From assembly GCA_947178115.1 (NCBI GenBank), contig CAMWXF010000085.1:1-7119 (forward strand): 7,119 bases of DNA, in the 5' to 3' direction. Under the pieces are notes generated by a model. That model was given only the letters and a program-made list of their open reading frames with translations, ran no database searches and had not been told where the DNA came from. Origin of the DNA: an uncultured Lachnospiraceae bacterium. GTDB taxonomy: Bacteria; Bacillota; Clostridia; Lachnospirales; Lachnospiraceae. Below are positions 6,602 through 7,119 of this stretch, piece by piece. The position numbers and the translations under genes were made by a program. Numbering within the stretch: the first letter of the stretch is position 1; each line of letters opens with the position of its first letter.

Positions 6602-6652
6602 CCTCTCTGTCATGTAATACTCTCTGTTATGCGATATTATCTGTCATGCGAT
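6602..6652 (-). repeat. Three imperfect 17-bp tandem repeats across the rex stop codon
   Basis: Read on the minus strand, three consecutive 17-base units are ATCGCATGACAGATAAT (6652-6636), ATCGCATAACAGAGAGT (6635-6619) and ATTACATGACAGAGAGG (6618-6602). Units 1 and 2 agree at 14 of 17 positions, 2 and 3 at 13, and 1 and 3 at 12. The rex stop codon TAA (6639-6637) lies inside unit 1, and the purine-rich end of unit 3 forms the ribosome site of the next gene. The unit is not a multiple of three, so it is not a coding repeat. It looks like old duplication of the gene end, or a small array of binding sites. Confidence 0.75.
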
Positions 6653-7119
6653 GCAAGGTTGTAGGACAATTTCATCAAACTATCCGAAAGGTGTACGTTC
6701 TCAACCTGTATATCATCCGGCACATGAAGATCCACATGTGCAAAATTCCATAATCCCTTGATCCCGCAGGATACAAGCTGTTCCGCCACTTCCACCGCGC
6801 TGCTTTTGGGTATGGTAAGAACTGCGATATCAATGTCATTGTCTTTCACAAAACGTTCCATTTCCCGCATCGGCCGCACAGTGATCCCTCGAATCTGTGT
6901 GCCATGAAGTCGCTCATCAATATCAAATATTCCCCTGAAAATAAATCCTCTGCGCTCAAAATTCATGTAATTTACAAGCGCCTGTCCCAGATGCCCGGCT
7001 CCCACAATAATCAGATTATGCTCCTCATGGAGTCCCAGGATCTTACCGATTTCATCATACATAGATCCTACATTATAGCCATAGCCCTGTTGTCCGAACC
7101 CGCCGAAGTTATTCAGATC
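6637..7119 (-). CDS. rex: Redox-sensing transcriptional repressor Rex, N-terminus outside the window
   Basis: The frame is open to the right edge and gives 160 residues plus stop, so the N-terminal winged-helix DNA-binding domain lies mostly outside. The visible part begins DLNNFGGFGQQGYGYNV, the typical Rex linker between the DNA-binding and NADH-binding domains. The Rossmann nucleotide loop GAGHLG follows at visible residues 40-45, then the strand-2 stretch RGIFDIDERLHG, IDIAVLTIPKSSA, GIKGLWNFAHVDLHVPDDIQVENVHLSDSL and a C-terminal helix (MKLSYNLA) used for dimer swapping in known structures. Rex binds operators when NAD+ is high and releases them when NADH rises, derepressing fermentation and redox genes. 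The ATG at 7062 is internal Met, not the start, because the coding match continues upstream of it. It is followed by the coiled-coil gene and then nnr. The stop codon lies inside a tandem repeat. Identity is secure; the target genes are not visible. Confidence 0.95.
   Translation of the reverse strand, partial: DLNNFGGFGQQGYGYNVGSMYDEIGKILGLHEEHNLIIVGAGHLGQALVNYMNFERRGFIFRGIFDIDERLHGTQIRGITVRPMREMERFVKDNDIDIAVLTIPKSSAVEVAEQLVSCGIKGLWNFAHVDLHVPDDIQVENVHLSDSLMKLSYNLASHDR

Noticed and set aside
6043..6753. 236-codon plus-strand frame opposite the coiled-coil gene and the end of rex
   Set aside because: Leu/Phe-rich product is what the antisense of a Lys/Glu-rich coiled-coil gene yields; no ribosome site or family resemblance.

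Overview
The window looks like chromosomal DNA from a Firmicute, most probably a Lachnospiraceae-type clostridium. This rests on family knowledge and gene content, not a database search. The pointers are a Rex repressor, a fused NAD(P)HX epimerase/dehydratase next to alr, an EndoA/MazF-type RNase very close in sequence to the Bacillus protein, purine-rich Shine-Dalgarno sites before nearly every gene, and moderate base composition. Every supportable gene lies on the minus strand, so transcription runs from the right edge (7119) to the left edge (1). There are no tRNAs, rRNAs, insertion sequences, CRISPR arrays or phage genes.

In transcription order, the right half holds the 3' part of rex (7119-6637, N-terminus outside), an unrecognised coiled-coil protein (6591-5899), the bifunctional NAD(P)HX repair enzyme nnr (start re-assigned to 5826, ending 4276), alanine racemase alr (4270-3089, five bases after nnr) and a MazF/EndoA-type endoribonuclease (2982-2635). 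The left half holds an HlyC/CorC-type CBS membrane protein (2549-1182), a YebC/TACO1-family protein (1136-408) and a short hypothetical gene cut by the left edge (383-1). The gaps are 106 bases or less and I see no convincing intrinsic terminator. A near-consensus extended -10 promoter at 2621-2593, between mazF and the CorC-type gene, probably starts a second transcription unit (CorC-type, yebC, hypothetical).

The first block has an NAD(H)/housekeeping theme. Rex senses the NADH/NAD+ ratio, Nnr repairs hydrated NAD(P)H, and Alr supplies D-alanine for peptidoglycan. The nnr-alr-mazF order is a familiar Firmicute arrangement, but the MazE/EndoAI antitoxin gene that sits between alr and mazF in Bacillus is missing here, and the 106-base gap is too small to hold it. 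The second block pairs a membrane CBS protein with a translation-associated factor.

Most of the window is ordinary housekeeping sequence, and I see no clear new multi-gene system. The points worth a second look are: three imperfect 17-bp tandem repeats straddling the rex stop codon; three cysteines at successive core d positions of the coiled-coil protein beside rex; an antitoxin-less MazF with intact catalytic residues; a near-perfect dyad over the -10 box of the internal promoter; and a CorC-type membrane domain lacking the usual conserved acidic residues.
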